Below, piece by piece: positions 6,484 to 13,949 of a stretch of 14,123 nt of DNA. The position numbers and the translations under genes were made by a program. Source of the DNA: an uncultured bacterium (GTDB lineage Bacteria > Bacteroidota > Bacteroidia > Bacteroidales > Muribaculaceae). A model generated the notes under the pieces. It was not told where the DNA came from. It was given only the letters and a program-made list of their open reading frames with translations, and did not search any database. How positions within the stretch are numbered: position 1 is the stretch's first letter; the number at the start of each line of letters is the position of its first letter. Location: contig CAMHGU010000034.1 in assembly GCA_946184715.1 (NCBI GenBank), positions 1 to 14,123 of the forward strand. Reading direction: 5' to 3'.

Positions 6484-8061
6484 TCAGAAGTTATAATTAT
6501 AAGATAAGGTGACGCCTTTGGAGGCGGGGACGTAGCGGCACACGCCGCCGGAGCAGTTGTAGCCGGCGCGGGTGCGGCCGTAGCCGGCTTGCAGGCGGTG
6601 GGCTCCGGTGGTGAAGGTGACGAGGCCTTGATAGTAGTGGTGGCCGTCGGTGCCGGTGTTGAACATATCGGTGACGGTCAGCATCCAGTGGGGCACGAGC
6701 GAGAGCTCGGCGAGGAATTGCCACCAGTCGCCCTCATCGTCGCGGGTGGAGAGGTACTGCAGCTCGCCGCGGAGAGTGATCTTGGGGCGGACGGAGTATT
6801 TCAGGTCGGCGATGAAGATGTTGGAGCGCACCATTCCGCCGTGGCCTTCCACGATGGTCTTGTTGTAGCGCTGGTTGATATACATCAAGTTGAGGTGCAG
6901 GGGCTTGCTGATGCGCTTGCTGAGGTGGGCGTTGATGTCCTGGTAGAAGGTGACGCCGGCGTCGCGCACGTGGGAGAAGTTGGCCTCAATATTGGTGCCG
7001 TAGCGGCCGCCGAGGGCGGTGCCGCGCTTGAAGTTGTAGCCCACCTGCGCTTGGAAAGCCCACTCGCCGTTGGGTCGCGTGGCATAGGGGTAGAGGGCCG
7101 CCAGGGCGTAGGTGTGGTCCATAGTGAACGCCGGCAGGTGGTTGATCATCGACGAGGTGCCGGTGACGCTGCGCTCGGAGCGGAAGGTCATATTCTTGGA
7201 GTGCTTGGCCTGGAGCAGGATGCTGAAGCCTTTCTGCGAATAAGAGGTGGAGAGCATCGTCACGTGGCCGCGCTCATAGGTGTAGTTGTTGTCGAACGAC
7301 GGGTCCTGCGACTTGTGGGCGTACTCGGCGAGCACCGAGAATCCGCCTTTCTGGAGCTGTGCCCTGACGTCGAAGGCGTTGACATACTTGGGGAAGTTGT
7401 AGCGGTGGGTGGGGTCGGCCATCACCACCTCGTCGGGGTTCTCGTATTTATTTACGTAGGAGCCGCCGAGCATCAGCCTTACATCGTGCTCTTGCATCGC
7501 GGGAATCCACTGGTCGAGGTTAAACTCGGCGTCGGCGCCGGTAATCCACGACTTGTTGTAGCGCCAGTAGTGGCGTTGCTTGCCGGTGAGGGCTTTGAGG
7601 GCGATGCCTTTGTAGGGACGATAGGCTACGCGGGCACCGAGGATGGAATTGTCAATGCCGAGGCTGCGCTCTTCGTAGGTGCGGAAGATGAAGCCGGAGC
7701 CGAACTGGTCGTAGAAGGTGCCGAGCGTGAGGTCGCCTTGCTCTATCTTGCCCTTGACGTAGAAGTGGCGCACGCCCCAGCCCTTGAAGTCGGGCTCAAA
7801 GCCGGGGAGGGGATACTTGGTGAACTCGAAGCGGAAACCGGCATCGAAGTGCAGCGAGGTGACGCCGAGGTCAACGTAGGTGTTGGTCTCTACGGGGTGC
7901 TCTTTATCGGCGCCTATGGCTTCGTCCTTCTGAGGAATGAGGAAGTCGCTCTGCACGGAGCCGGTGAAGTTGAACCCGCTGTCGCCTATGGGCACTTGGG
8001 CCGAGGCCGTAAGGCAGCAGGCTGCCGCGAGGAGGAGGGTCGTAAGCTGTTTCATCATCAT
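6484..8061 (-). CDS. DUF6029-like outer-membrane beta-barrel protein
   Basis: The product has 525 residues (523 if the third of three successive ATG codons is used). It has a signal peptide ending near residue 22 (TASAQ) and then alternating beta strands throughout. The conserved block FYDQFGSGFIFRTYEERSLG (117-136) and the GIDNSILGARVAYRPYKG segment after it are what I recall from DUF6029 proteins of Bacteroidetes. The last residue is Phe in a YNYNF strand, typical of outer-membrane barrels. Near the C-terminus NCSGGVCRYVPASKG carries Cys503 and Cys508, which could form a disulfide in the last hairpin. The ATG overlaps the stop of the TlpA-like gene by four bases (ATGA), so the two are translationally coupled. 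Its function is unknown. A role as the outer-membrane partner of the Omp28-like proteins is inferred. Confidence 0.88.
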   Translation of the reverse strand: MMMKQLTTLLLAAACCLTASAQVPIGDSGFNFTGSVQSDFLIPQKDEAIGADKEHPVETNTYVDLGVTSLHFDAGFRFEFTKYPLPGFEPDFKGWGVRHFYVKGKIEQGDLTLGTFYDQFGSGFIFRTYEERSLGIDNSILGARVAYRPYKGIALKALTGKQRHYWRYNKSWITGADAEFNLDQWIPAMQEHDVRLMLGGSYVNKYENPDEVVMADPTHRYNFPKYVNAFDVRAQLQKGGFSVLAEYAHKSQDPSFDNNYTYERGHVTMLSTSYSQKGFSILLQAKHSKNMTFRSERSVTGTSSMINHLPAFTMDHTYALAALYPYATRPNGEWAFQAQVGYNFKRGTALGGRYGTNIEANFSHVRDAGVTFYQDINAHLSKRISKPLHLNLMYINQRYNKTIVEGHGGMVRSNIFIADLKYSVRPKITLRGELQYLSTRDDEGDWWQFLAELSLVPHWMLTVTDMFNTGTDGHHYYQGLVTFTTGAHRLQAGYGRTRAGYNCSGGVCRYVPASKGVTLSYNYNF

Positions 8062-8549
8062 TGTTTTACGAGTTCGCGCACTTTCTCAATGAGTTCTATC
8101 TCGGCACCGTCGGCGTAGCCGGTGTGGCGGTACACGACGTTGCCCGAGCCGTCAACAATGACTACAAACGGAATTATCTGGCCGCCGAGGGCGCGCTTGA
8201 AGTCGCTGTTGGTGTCGAGGAGCACTTCGTATTCCCATCCGTATTGATCCACGAGGGGCTTCACCTTGTGGACGTTCTGTGCCACGTCGGTGCTTACGGC
8301 GATGAGCCTCACGCCGGTCTCTTCTTGCCAGTCGGGATACACTTCGTGGATGGCGTTGAGCTCGCGGTTGCAGGGTTTGCACCAGGTGGCGAAGAAGTCG
8401 ATGATGATGGGCTTGCCGCCGTTGCTGAGGGTGTCGGTGCTGACGGTGCGGCCGTCGAGGGTCTTGAGCTGCACTGCCGGCAGCTGGGCGGTAGCGGTGG
8501 CGGCGAGGCCGAGAAGGAATGTCGCTACGAGTAATCGTAATGTCTTCAT
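8058..8549 (-). CDS. TlpA-like periplasmic thioredoxin
   Basis: This 163-residue protein has a signal peptide (MKTLRLLVATFLLGLAATATAQ, cut near 21-22) and a single thioredoxin fold. DFFATWCKPC at 51-60 gives the active-site pair Cys57/Cys60. IAVSTD is in the usual third strand position, and IIPFVVIVD holds the cis-proline at 126. WCKPC is typical of TlpA/ResA-type reductants rather than DsbA-type oxidants (CPHC). These proteins receive electrons from DsbD/CcdA in the inner membrane. Here dsbD lies directly upstream with a 20-base gap, which makes it the probable electron donor. The gene overlaps the barrel gene downstream by four bases. A short signal-peptide Cys-free N-terminus argues against a lipoprotein. 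Confidence 0.93.
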   Translation of the reverse strand: MKTLRLLVATFLLGLAATATAQLPAVQLKTLDGRTVSTDTLSNGGKPIIIDFFATWCKPCNRELNAIHEVYPDWQEETGVRLIAVSTDVAQNVHKVKPLVDQYGWEYEVLLDTNSDFKRALGGQIIPFVVIVDGSGNVVYRHTGYADGAEIELIEKVRELVKQ

Positions 8550-8569
8550 TGTCGTATGCTTGATTTTAG

Positions 8570-10594
8570 TTATTTATTCTTGTATCGGTCGAGACCTGAC
8601 TTGAGGAAGTCGATATAGGCCGGCACGTCCTCGCGATAGGCGAAGGAGCCGGTGAGAGGCTGTCCTTGCGCATCGACAGCCACGTAGAGCGGCTGGGCCA
8701 TAGAGCCGAACTTGTGCACTTGGAGGAAGCTCCAGCGGTCGCCGATGGTGCGGAGCACGCGGCGCGAGCCGTCGGGGTTGGCCACGGTGTCGGGGCATGC
8801 GAGCGGGGTCTTATCATCGACGTAGAGCGAGATGAGCACGTAGTCGTCGGTGAGCAGCGATGCCACGCGCGGGTCGGTCCACACAGCGGCCTCCATCTTG
8901 CGGCAGTTGACGCAGCCGAAGCCGGTGAAGTCGAGCAGCACGGGCTTGCCGGCAGCAGCCGCGGCGGCCATGCCTTCCTCATAGTCGGTGTAGGCCGCGC
9001 GCACCTCTTTCTCGTTGAGGTTGAAATCCTGGGTGTACATAGGCGGCGCGAAGGCGCTCACGGCCTTACACGGCGCGCCCCACAGCCCGGGTATCATATA
9101 CACGGTGAAGGCCAGCGACACCATGCCGAGCATAATGCAAAGCACCGGCATCGGCTTCCGCTCCTCGCCGCCCTCGGTGTCGCTCTGGAACTTCAGGAAG
9201 CCGAGCAGATAAAGCCCGAGGCAGCCGAAGATCACTATCCACAGCGACAGGAACACCTCGCGGTCGAGAATGCGCCAGCCGTAGGCAAGGTCGGCCACGG
9301 AGAGGAACTTCAGGGCGAAGGCCAGCTCGATGAAGCCGAGCGTCACCTTCAGAATGTTCATCCACGACCCTGATTTGGGCGCTTTCTTAATCCATGAGGG
9401 GAAGAGCGCGAAGAGCGTGAATGGCAGGGCGAGCGCTAAGGCGAAGCCGAGCATACCCATCGCCGGGCCTACGATATTGCCCGAGGTGGCCGTCTGCACC
9501 AGCAGCAGCCCTACCACCGGCGCTGTGCACGAGAACGACACGAGCACCAGCGTGAACGCCATCAGGAAGATGGAGAGCAAGCCCGTGGTGGTGTTGGCTT
9601 TGCTATCCACTTTGTTGCCCCACGACGACGGCAGCCGCAGCTCAAACCACCCGAAGAACGAGAGGGCAAACACCACGAGCAGCACGAAGAAGAAGATATT
9701 GAACGGGGCGTTGGTCGATAGCTCGTTGAGCTTCTGCGGCCCGAAGATGGCGGTGACGATAAGGCCGAGGGCGAGGTAGATTACCACGATTGAGATGCCG
9801 TAGGTGACGGCGTCGCGGATACCGCGCCCGCGGTTGTCCTTGGCGCGCTTGAGGAAGAAACTTACGGTCATCGGGATGATGGGCCACACGCACGGCGTGA
9901 ACAGGGCGAGCAGCCCGCCCAGCAGTCCCATAGCGAAGAGGTAGAGCCAGGAGTGGCCCTTAGTGGCATCGGCGCTGTCGCCGTTGAGCGCCTGGAGCTG
10001 CTCTATCGAGGGAGTCCAGAGGTCGCCGGCCGAGGCTATTGAGGCGGCCGCTACGCTGTCGGGGCGCGGCGCGCCGAGGCTGTCGGCGGCCGCCACGGCG
10101 GCTACGGTGTCGGGCCCCTCCTCTTTCGCATCCTTCACGCCCTCGCCTTTGTAGCTGAACTCTACCTGGCTGGGCGGCAGGCACATCTGGTCGTTGCACG
10201 CTCCGTAGAGCAGATACCCCGCCACGGCGTAGCGCTCACCGGTAATCTTATAGCGCTGCTCGAAGGTGACGCTGTTCTCAAAGTAGCGTAGCCGAGCGCC
10301 GAACATATCGTCGTATTCGTTAATCTCTTTGCCGCGAGCACGCAGAGTGCCTATCGGCTTCACGCCCTCGGCCTTCTCGGTGTGTAGCTCGGCCGACGTG
10401 GGGCCTATGTCGCCCAAGCCGGTGGAGTACAGGTGCCACCCCTTGTCGATTGTGGCTGAGAATGTTACTGCCAGCTCGTCGTCGCCCACGCGCTTCTGAG
10501 TCGTAGAGAAATGCACCGGCATCTCTTGCGCCACCGCCGCCATTATCATCAGCAGGCTGGCCGCAAGCATTGTAATTCGTCGTATCTTATTCAT
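8570..10594 (-). CDS. dsbD: Thiol:disulfide interchange protein DsbD (transmembrane electron carrier)
   Basis: DsbD moves electrons from cytoplasmic thioredoxin across the inner membrane to periplasmic thiol proteins. The 674-residue product (numbered from the ATG at 10594) has all three parts. The signal peptide ends near AAVAQ. The alpha domain (about 25-155) has Cys133 and Cys138 in YGACNDQMCLPPS. A Pro/Ala/Ser linker follows. The eight-helix beta domain (about 215-510) has Cys235 (FTPCVWP) and Cys356 (SFSCTAP). The gamma thioredoxin domain has Cys561/Cys564 in TGFGCVNCRKME and cis-Pro in QPLYVAVD. All six redox cysteines of the E. coli type are present. The frame extends to TTG (10621) and ATG (10603). 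The ATG at 10594 is preferred because MNKIRR gives the best signal peptide and lies downstream of the promoter box. It is the first gene of a six-gene operon. Confidence 0.95.
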   Translation of the reverse strand: MNKIRRITMLAASLLMIMAAVAQEMPVHFSTTQKRVGDDELAVTFSATIDKGWHLYSTGLGDIGPTSAELHTEKAEGVKPIGTLRARGKEINEYDDMFGARLRYFENSVTFEQRYKITGERYAVAGYLLYGACNDQMCLPPSQVEFSYKGEGVKDAKEEGPDTVAAVAAADSLGAPRPDSVAAASIASAGDLWTPSIEQLQALNGDSADATKGHSWLYLFAMGLLGGLLALFTPCVWPIIPMTVSFFLKRAKDNRGRGIRDAVTYGISIVVIYLALGLIVTAIFGPQKLNELSTNAPFNIFFFVLLVVFALSFFGWFELRLPSSWGNKVDSKANTTTGLLSIFLMAFTLVLVSFSCTAPVVGLLLVQTATSGNIVGPAMGMLGFALALALPFTLFALFPSWIKKAPKSGSWMNILKVTLGFIELAFALKFLSVADLAYGWRILDREVFLSLWIVIFGCLGLYLLGFLKFQSDTEGGEERKPMPVLCIMLGMVSLAFTVYMIPGLWGAPCKAVSAFAPPMYTQDFNLNEKEVRAAYTDYEEGMAAAAAAGKPVLLDFTGFGCVNCRKMEAAVWTDPRVASLLTDDYVLISLYVDDKTPLACPDTVANPDGSRRVLRTIGDRWSFLQVHKFGSMAQPLYVAVDAQGQPLTGSFAYREDVPAYIDFLKSGLDRYKNK

Positions 10595-10618
10595 TTTGCA
10601 CATTTTACAAAATTTCTG

Positions 10619-10626
10619 CAAAATTA
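10619..10626 (-). promoter_or_regulatory. -7 element of the dsbD operon promoter
   Basis: TAATTTTG on the minus strand fits TAnnTTTG and lies 24 bases before the ATG at 10594, for an expected leader of about 20 bases. A matching -33 TTTG is not seen at the normal distance, so support is partial. The box overlaps the TTG at 10621, which argues against that codon as the start of dsbD. Confidence 0.5.
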
Positions 10627-10669
10627 CTCATAAATGGGCAATTTTTACCGCTATTAGCTAAATTTTCGC

Positions 10670-10677
10670 TAATTTTG
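10670..10677 (+). promoter_or_regulatory. -7 element of the tannase-like gene promoter
   Basis: TAATTTTG fits TAnnTTTG and lies 29 bases before the ATG at 10707, for a leader of about 23 bases. The best -33 candidate is TTTA at 10644-10647 with a 22-base spacer, which is imperfect. GCTAAATTTT (10657-10666) and GCTAATTTT (10668-10676) repeat 11 bases apart, just inside the promoter. Confidence 0.5.
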
Positions 10678-10706
10678 ACATCGGAAAACTCAAAAAGTGT
10701 AACGAT

Positions 10707-12188
10707 ATGAAACGGAAAACAGCGATATTGTTAGCGATAGCATCGATTTTGACACTCAACGTGGCTGCCGTGGCCCGCGACCCGCTCTCCTTTGAGGGCC
10801 AAAGCCCAAAGATACTGTTCCTTACTATGCCCTGGGGCGAGGAGGTGACCTACTATGCCTACGAGGGGATATTCTACGTGACCAACGTGGCCGATAGCAC
10901 CTATCAGACCCTCAACTACTATGTGCCGGCCGAGAAGCGCGGCGCGGAGTTCGCGCCCATACTGATGCGCAACTACGTGGGCGGATATATGGCCGCCGAG
11001 GCTCGCCGCCCGTCGGCCACCGATGCCACCGGGCGCGCCCTCTACGAAGGCTACTGCGTGTGCATCGCCGGTGCCCGCGGCCGCGACTCGGAGCAGGGCG
11101 GCGCCTTTACCGGCCGCGCTCCGGCCGCTATCCTCGACCTCAAAGCCGCCGTGGCCTATCTGCACTATAACGACCACCTTATGCCCGGCGACGCCAACCG
11201 CATCATCACCGACGGCACCAGCGCCGGCGGCGCTATGTCGGCCCTCCTGGGGATGACCGGCAACCACTCGCTTTACCGCCCGCTGCTCAAGGCGATGGGT
11301 GCCGCCGATAGCCGCGACGACGTGTTCGCCTCGGCCTGCTACTGCCCCATCATCGACCTCGAGCACGCCGATGCTGCCTACGAATGGACCTACCAATGCG
11401 TTGACCAAGCCACGCGCGGTGCCACCGACGAACAGATGGCCATCGCCGCCGAGCTCGCCGCCCAATTCCCGCAATACATCAACGAGCTTGATATCCACGA
11501 TGGAGAGAAGCAGCTCACCGCCCTCAACTATCGCGACTACCTCAAGAGCTTCATCATCGCCTCGGCGCAGCGCGCCCGCAACGAAGGCGTGATTATCCCC
11601 GACTCGCTCGGCTTCACCTTCTACGCCGCCGCTGAGCGCCGCGGCGCCTCGGCCGACGGCACGCGCCCGTCGCGCCTCAAGCGAATGCCGCGCATAGCCC
11701 ACGCCGACCGCCAGAGCGAGTTCGTCACCGACGTCGACCTCGACACCTATCTGCGCTATGTAGCTACCCGCACCCCGCTCAAATCGACGCCCGCTTTCGA
11801 CGCCACCGGGGTGGTCGGAGCGATGGCCACCGGTGAGAATGAGCTCTTCGGCGACGCCTCAGGCTCCGCCGTCAACTTCACCGCCTTCTCAGCCGCCAAG
11901 AGCGGTCAAGGCACCGTCACGCCCGAAGTGGAGGCCAACGTGAAGCTGATGAACCCGATGGCATTCTTCCAATACGACACCGCGCAGCACCGCATCGCCC
12001 GTTTCTGGTACATCCGCCACGGCGCCGCCGACCGCGACACCGCCTTCCCCGTGCCCATCAACTTCGCCACCAAGCTCAGCAACTACGGCCTCAACGTCGA
12101 CTTCGCCCTCACTTGGAACCGCGGCCACGAAGGCGACTACAACCTCGACGACCTCTTCACCTGGATCGCCCTCATCACCCGCCCTTGA
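10707..12188 (+). CDS. Exported alpha/beta hydrolase, subtype B tannase-like esterase
   Basis: The product has 493 residues. A signal peptide (MKRKTAILLAIASILTLNVA, cut near AVA-R at 23-24) sends it to the periplasm or beyond. The nucleophile elbow GTSAGGAMSALLG places Ser172. Asp442 in HGAADRDTAF and His474 in NRGHEGDYN complete the triad. The Asp-His spacing of 32 equals that of Lactiplantibacillus plantarum tannase (Asp419, His451, as I recall). Asp444 matches the substrate-contact Asp421, and Lys359 and Glu377 are candidates for the other gallate contacts, so the fit to subtype B tannases, which split gallate esters, is good. Glu-Gly-Tyr-Cys then GARGRDS (115-127) is also shared. The segment between about 200 and 390 forms the usual lid insert. 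It could act on feruloyl or other phenolic esters instead. Divergent from dsbD, with a hairpin after the stop. Confidence 0.85.
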   Translation: MKRKTAILLAIASILTLNVAAVARDPLSFEGQSPKILFLTMPWGEEVTYYAYEGIFYVTNVADSTYQTLNYYVPAEKRGAEFAPILMRNYVGGYMAAEARRPSATDATGRALYEGYCVCIAGARGRDSEQGGAFTGRAPAAILDLKAAVAYLHYNDHLMPGDANRIITDGTSAGGAMSALLGMTGNHSLYRPLLKAMGAADSRDDVFASACYCPIIDLEHADAAYEWTYQCVDQATRGATDEQMAIAAELAAQFPQYINELDIHDGEKQLTALNYRDYLKSFIIASAQRARNEGVIIPDSLGFTFYAAAERRGASADGTRPSRLKRMPRIAHADRQSEFVTDVDLDTYLRYVATRTPLKSTPAFDATGVVGAMATGENELFGDASGSAVNFTAFSAAKSGQGTVTPEVEANVKLMNPMAFFQYDTAQHRIARFWYIRHGAADRDTAFPVPINFATKLSNYGLNVDFALTWNRGHEGDYNLDDLFTWIALITRP

Positions 12189-12211
12189 CCGCACCCCGGT
12201 TTATATAGCTG

Positions 12212-12251
12212 CGAAACGGGCTTACGGCACAGCGGTCGTAAGCCCGTTTCG
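12212..12251 (+). terminator. Terminator-like hairpin after the tannase-like gene
   Basis: CGAAACGGGCTTACG (12212-12226) and its exact reverse complement (12237-12251) form a 15-bp stem with a 10-base loop, 24 bases after the stop codon. No U-run follows (GTAAGGAGAG), so termination may be weak. The hairpin could instead protect the 3' end or act as a processing site. Confidence 0.7.
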
Positions 12252-12334
12252 GTAAGGAGAGAGTGGAGGTTTACTGAATCTCTACAAGGAAGCAGGTGCT
12301 TTTTGTGACCCTTGGCGATTTTGGGGCAAAAGGC

Positions 12335-12365
12335 TTGATTGTTAATGCCGGGTGTGTTATCTTTG
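12335..12365 (+). promoter_or_regulatory. Promoter for the small exported protein gene
   Basis: TTG at 12335-12337 and TATCTTTG at 12358-12365 are spaced by 20 bases, a good match to TTTG-N19-21-TAnnTTTG (the first T is C here). Transcription should start near 12370-12373, which leaves a leader of about 100 bases before the ATG at 12471. That is long for this window. The leader holds no riboswitch or attenuator I can identify. Confidence 0.65.
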
Positions 12366-12470
12366 CGGGGTGGGGCGCGGGCGGCACTGTAGCTTCGGGA
12401 TTCCGGCATCGGTATCGGTTTGGCTCCTACGCATTTGATATAATGGTTAACTGACTAATTTACAATCGCT

Positions 12471-12953
12471 ATGAACAGACTATTATTATTTATCAGTGGG
12501 GTGGCGGTGGCTTGCGCCGCTGCCTTTGCGGCCGACCTTAAGCCGTTTGAAACCAAAGCGTTCGCTATCAGTATTCCTGCCGATTGGGAGGTGTCGTATT
12601 ATGGCGACGAGTGGATGAACGCTTCCGATGCCGCCGACGAGATTAGCTTCAACATCGCCTTCAATGATCAAGGCCCCACCAAAGCTCAGCTTCAGGAGGC
12701 TGTCGATAACTGGGTGTATATGAAGGAGAGCCACGGAAATAAGGTGGATCAGAAGATGGTGAAGGACGACTACGCCCTGGTGCGCGCCATCATCACCGAT
12801 GAGGACGACGGCACTCAGAGCGTGGAGGTGTGGTACCTGATGATCTCGAGCGAGCCGCAAGGGTTCTCGGGGACGATAACCAGTACGATGGAGCGGGCCA
12901 ACGAGGCTCTCGATATCCTCGTGGCTATGCTTGCCACGCTTGAGCCTAAATAG
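12471..12953 (+). CDS. Small exported protein, possibly PsbP/DcrB-like fold, unknown function
   Basis: The product has 160 residues. The signal peptide MNRLLLFISGVAVACAAAFA is cut near residue 20-21; the cysteine at 15 is not in a lipobox. The mature part is acidic. Its layout, FAISIPADWEVSYYGDEW followed by an amphipathic helix (TKAQLQEAVDNWVYMKES), beta strands (ALVRAIITDEDDGTQSVEVW) and a C-terminal helix (EALDILVAMLATLEP), recalls the PsbP/DcrB-like alpha-beta fold with its 'S-P-W' start. That likeness is a guess from pattern only. It has its own promoter and sits 63 bases before RNase Z, which also has its own promoter, so a shared function is not implied. Confidence 0.75.
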   Translation: MNRLLLFISGVAVACAAAFAADLKPFETKAFAISIPADWEVSYYGDEWMNASDAADEISFNIAFNDQGPTKAQLQEAVDNWVYMKESHGNKVDQKMVKDDYALVRAIITDEDDGTQSVEVWYLMISSEPQGFSGTITSTMERANEALDILVAMLATLEPK

Positions 12954-12977
12954 ATAGCAACGGCACCGTGGCCGGGC

Positions 12978-13008
12978 TTGCGGCGTTGGCGATAAATGAG
13001 TAACTTTG
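12978..13008 (+). promoter_or_regulatory. Promoter abutting the RNase Z start codon
   Basis: TTG at 12978-12980, a 20-base spacer and TAACTTTG at 13001-13008 match the Bacteroidetes consensus well. The ATG of rnz at 13017 is only 8 bases after the box, so transcription should begin within a few bases of, or at, the ATG. The frame's alternative ATG at 12996 lies inside this promoter and would not be in the transcript. Confidence 0.65.
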
Positions 13009-13016
13009 CCCTCGTT

Positions 13017-13934
13017 ATGGCTCGGTTTACGCTAAATATCTTGGGGTGCGGGTCGGCGAAGCCTACGCCGCAGCATCTGCCGGCGTGCCAGGTGCTCGAC
13101 TTCCGCGACAAGCTGTATATGATAGATTGCGGCGAGGGGGCGCAGCACACCTTCGCGCAGATGCATCTGCGGCCATCGCGGCTCAACCACGTGTTTATCA
13201 GCCATCTCCACGGCGACCACTTCCTGGGGCTCCTGGGGCTGCTCTCGTCGATGACGCTGATGGGCAAGGAGGGCGAGGTGGTGGTGCACACCTTTGCCGA
13301 CGGGGCGCGCATCATAGGCGATATGATGAACTATATCGACCGTCATCGCTCTTATGAGTTGCGCTTCAATATTATTAAGGTGGGCCACGAGGTGATTTAC
13401 GAAGATAACGCGCTGCGGGTGAGCACGTTGCCGCTGAAGCACTCGGTGCCGGCGGTGGGCTTTCTCTTTGAGGAGAAGGGTAAGGAGCGTCACCTGCGCG
13501 GCGATATGGCCGATTTCCACGGGATTCCGGCGTGGCAGCGCGCGGCGGTGAAGGGCGGCGCCGACTTCGTGAAGCCCGATGGCACCGTGATACCCAATAA
13601 CTTCCTGACCACTGCGCCTGATCCGCCGGTGCGCTACGCCTATTGTAGCGACACGATGCCGAGCGAGCGCGTCATCCCGCTGATTGAGGGGGTGGACTGG
13701 CTCTACCACGAGGCTACCTACGACAGCACTCGCGCCGACAAGGCGCGGCAGTATTGCCACAGCACGGCGGCGCAGGCGGCCGAGGTGGCGCGCCGCGCGC
13801 AGGCCAAGCACCTGATTATCGGACACTACTCGGCGCGCTACGACACTCCCGAGCTTCTGCTCCGGGAGGCGCAGGCGATATTCCCGGCCACCATCGCCGC
13901 CGCCGAGCGCCAGCGCCTCGACCTGCTACGATAG
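13017..13934 (+). CDS. rnz: Ribonuclease Z (tRNA 3' processing endonuclease)
   Basis: RNase Z is a zinc metallo-beta-lactamase-fold nuclease that trims 3' trailers from tRNA precursors in the cytoplasm. Numbered from the ATG at 13017, the product has 305 residues, close to the B. subtilis enzyme. SHLHGDH (62-68) gives His63, His65, Asp67 and His68. His142 (LKHSVPAVGF), Asp212 (CSDTMPSE) and His270 (IIGHYSARY) complete the two-zinc site, and HEATY (231-235) with His248 are the usual catalytic neighbours. These positions track the B. subtilis ones almost exactly, which supports this start over the ATG at 12996 (seven extra residues). The segment at about 150-195 (EEKGKERHLRGDMADFHGIP) lies where the tRNA-clasping exosite arm is found in long-arm enzymes. 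No clear terminator follows. Confidence 0.97.
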   Translation: MARFTLNILGCGSAKPTPQHLPACQVLDFRDKLYMIDCGEGAQHTFAQMHLRPSRLNHVFISHLHGDHFLGLLGLLSSMTLMGKEGEVVVHTFADGARIIGDMMNYIDRHRSYELRFNIIKVGHEVIYEDNALRVSTLPLKHSVPAVGFLFEEKGKERHLRGDMADFHGIPAWQRAAVKGGADFVKPDGTVIPNNFLTTAPDPPVRYAYCSDTMPSERVIPLIEGVDWLYHEATYDSTRADKARQYCHSTAAQAAEVARRAQAKHLIIGHYSARYDTPELLLREAQAIFPATIAAAERQRLDLLR

Positions 13935-13949
13935 CCTCCGCCCTCTCCG

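Noticed and set aside
6589..8118. A 509-codon open frame on the plus strand, opposite the barrel gene
   Set aside because: Its low-complexity Val/Gly/Glu/Ala composition is typical of antisense shadows in GC-rich genes. The barrel gene on the other strand has clear family motifs.
10595..10621. A longer dsbD start at TTG (10621) or ATG (10603)
   Set aside because: The TTG overlaps the -7 box. The ATG at 10603 is possible but adds MCK before a signal peptide that is already complete from 10594.
10731..11702. A 323-codon minus-strand frame inside the tannase-like gene
   Set aside because: It has shadow composition (Gly/Val/His rich), and the plus-strand gene has a complete catalytic triad and signal peptide.
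12137..12409. A 90-codon minus-strand frame across the region after the tannase-like gene
   Set aside because: It runs through the terminator hairpin and overlaps the coding end of the hydrolase, with no promoter or recognisable domain.
12996..13016. An earlier ATG for rnz adding seven residues (MSNFALV)
   Set aside because: It lies within the promoter elements, and the metal-binding residue numbers match B. subtilis RNase Z only from 13017.
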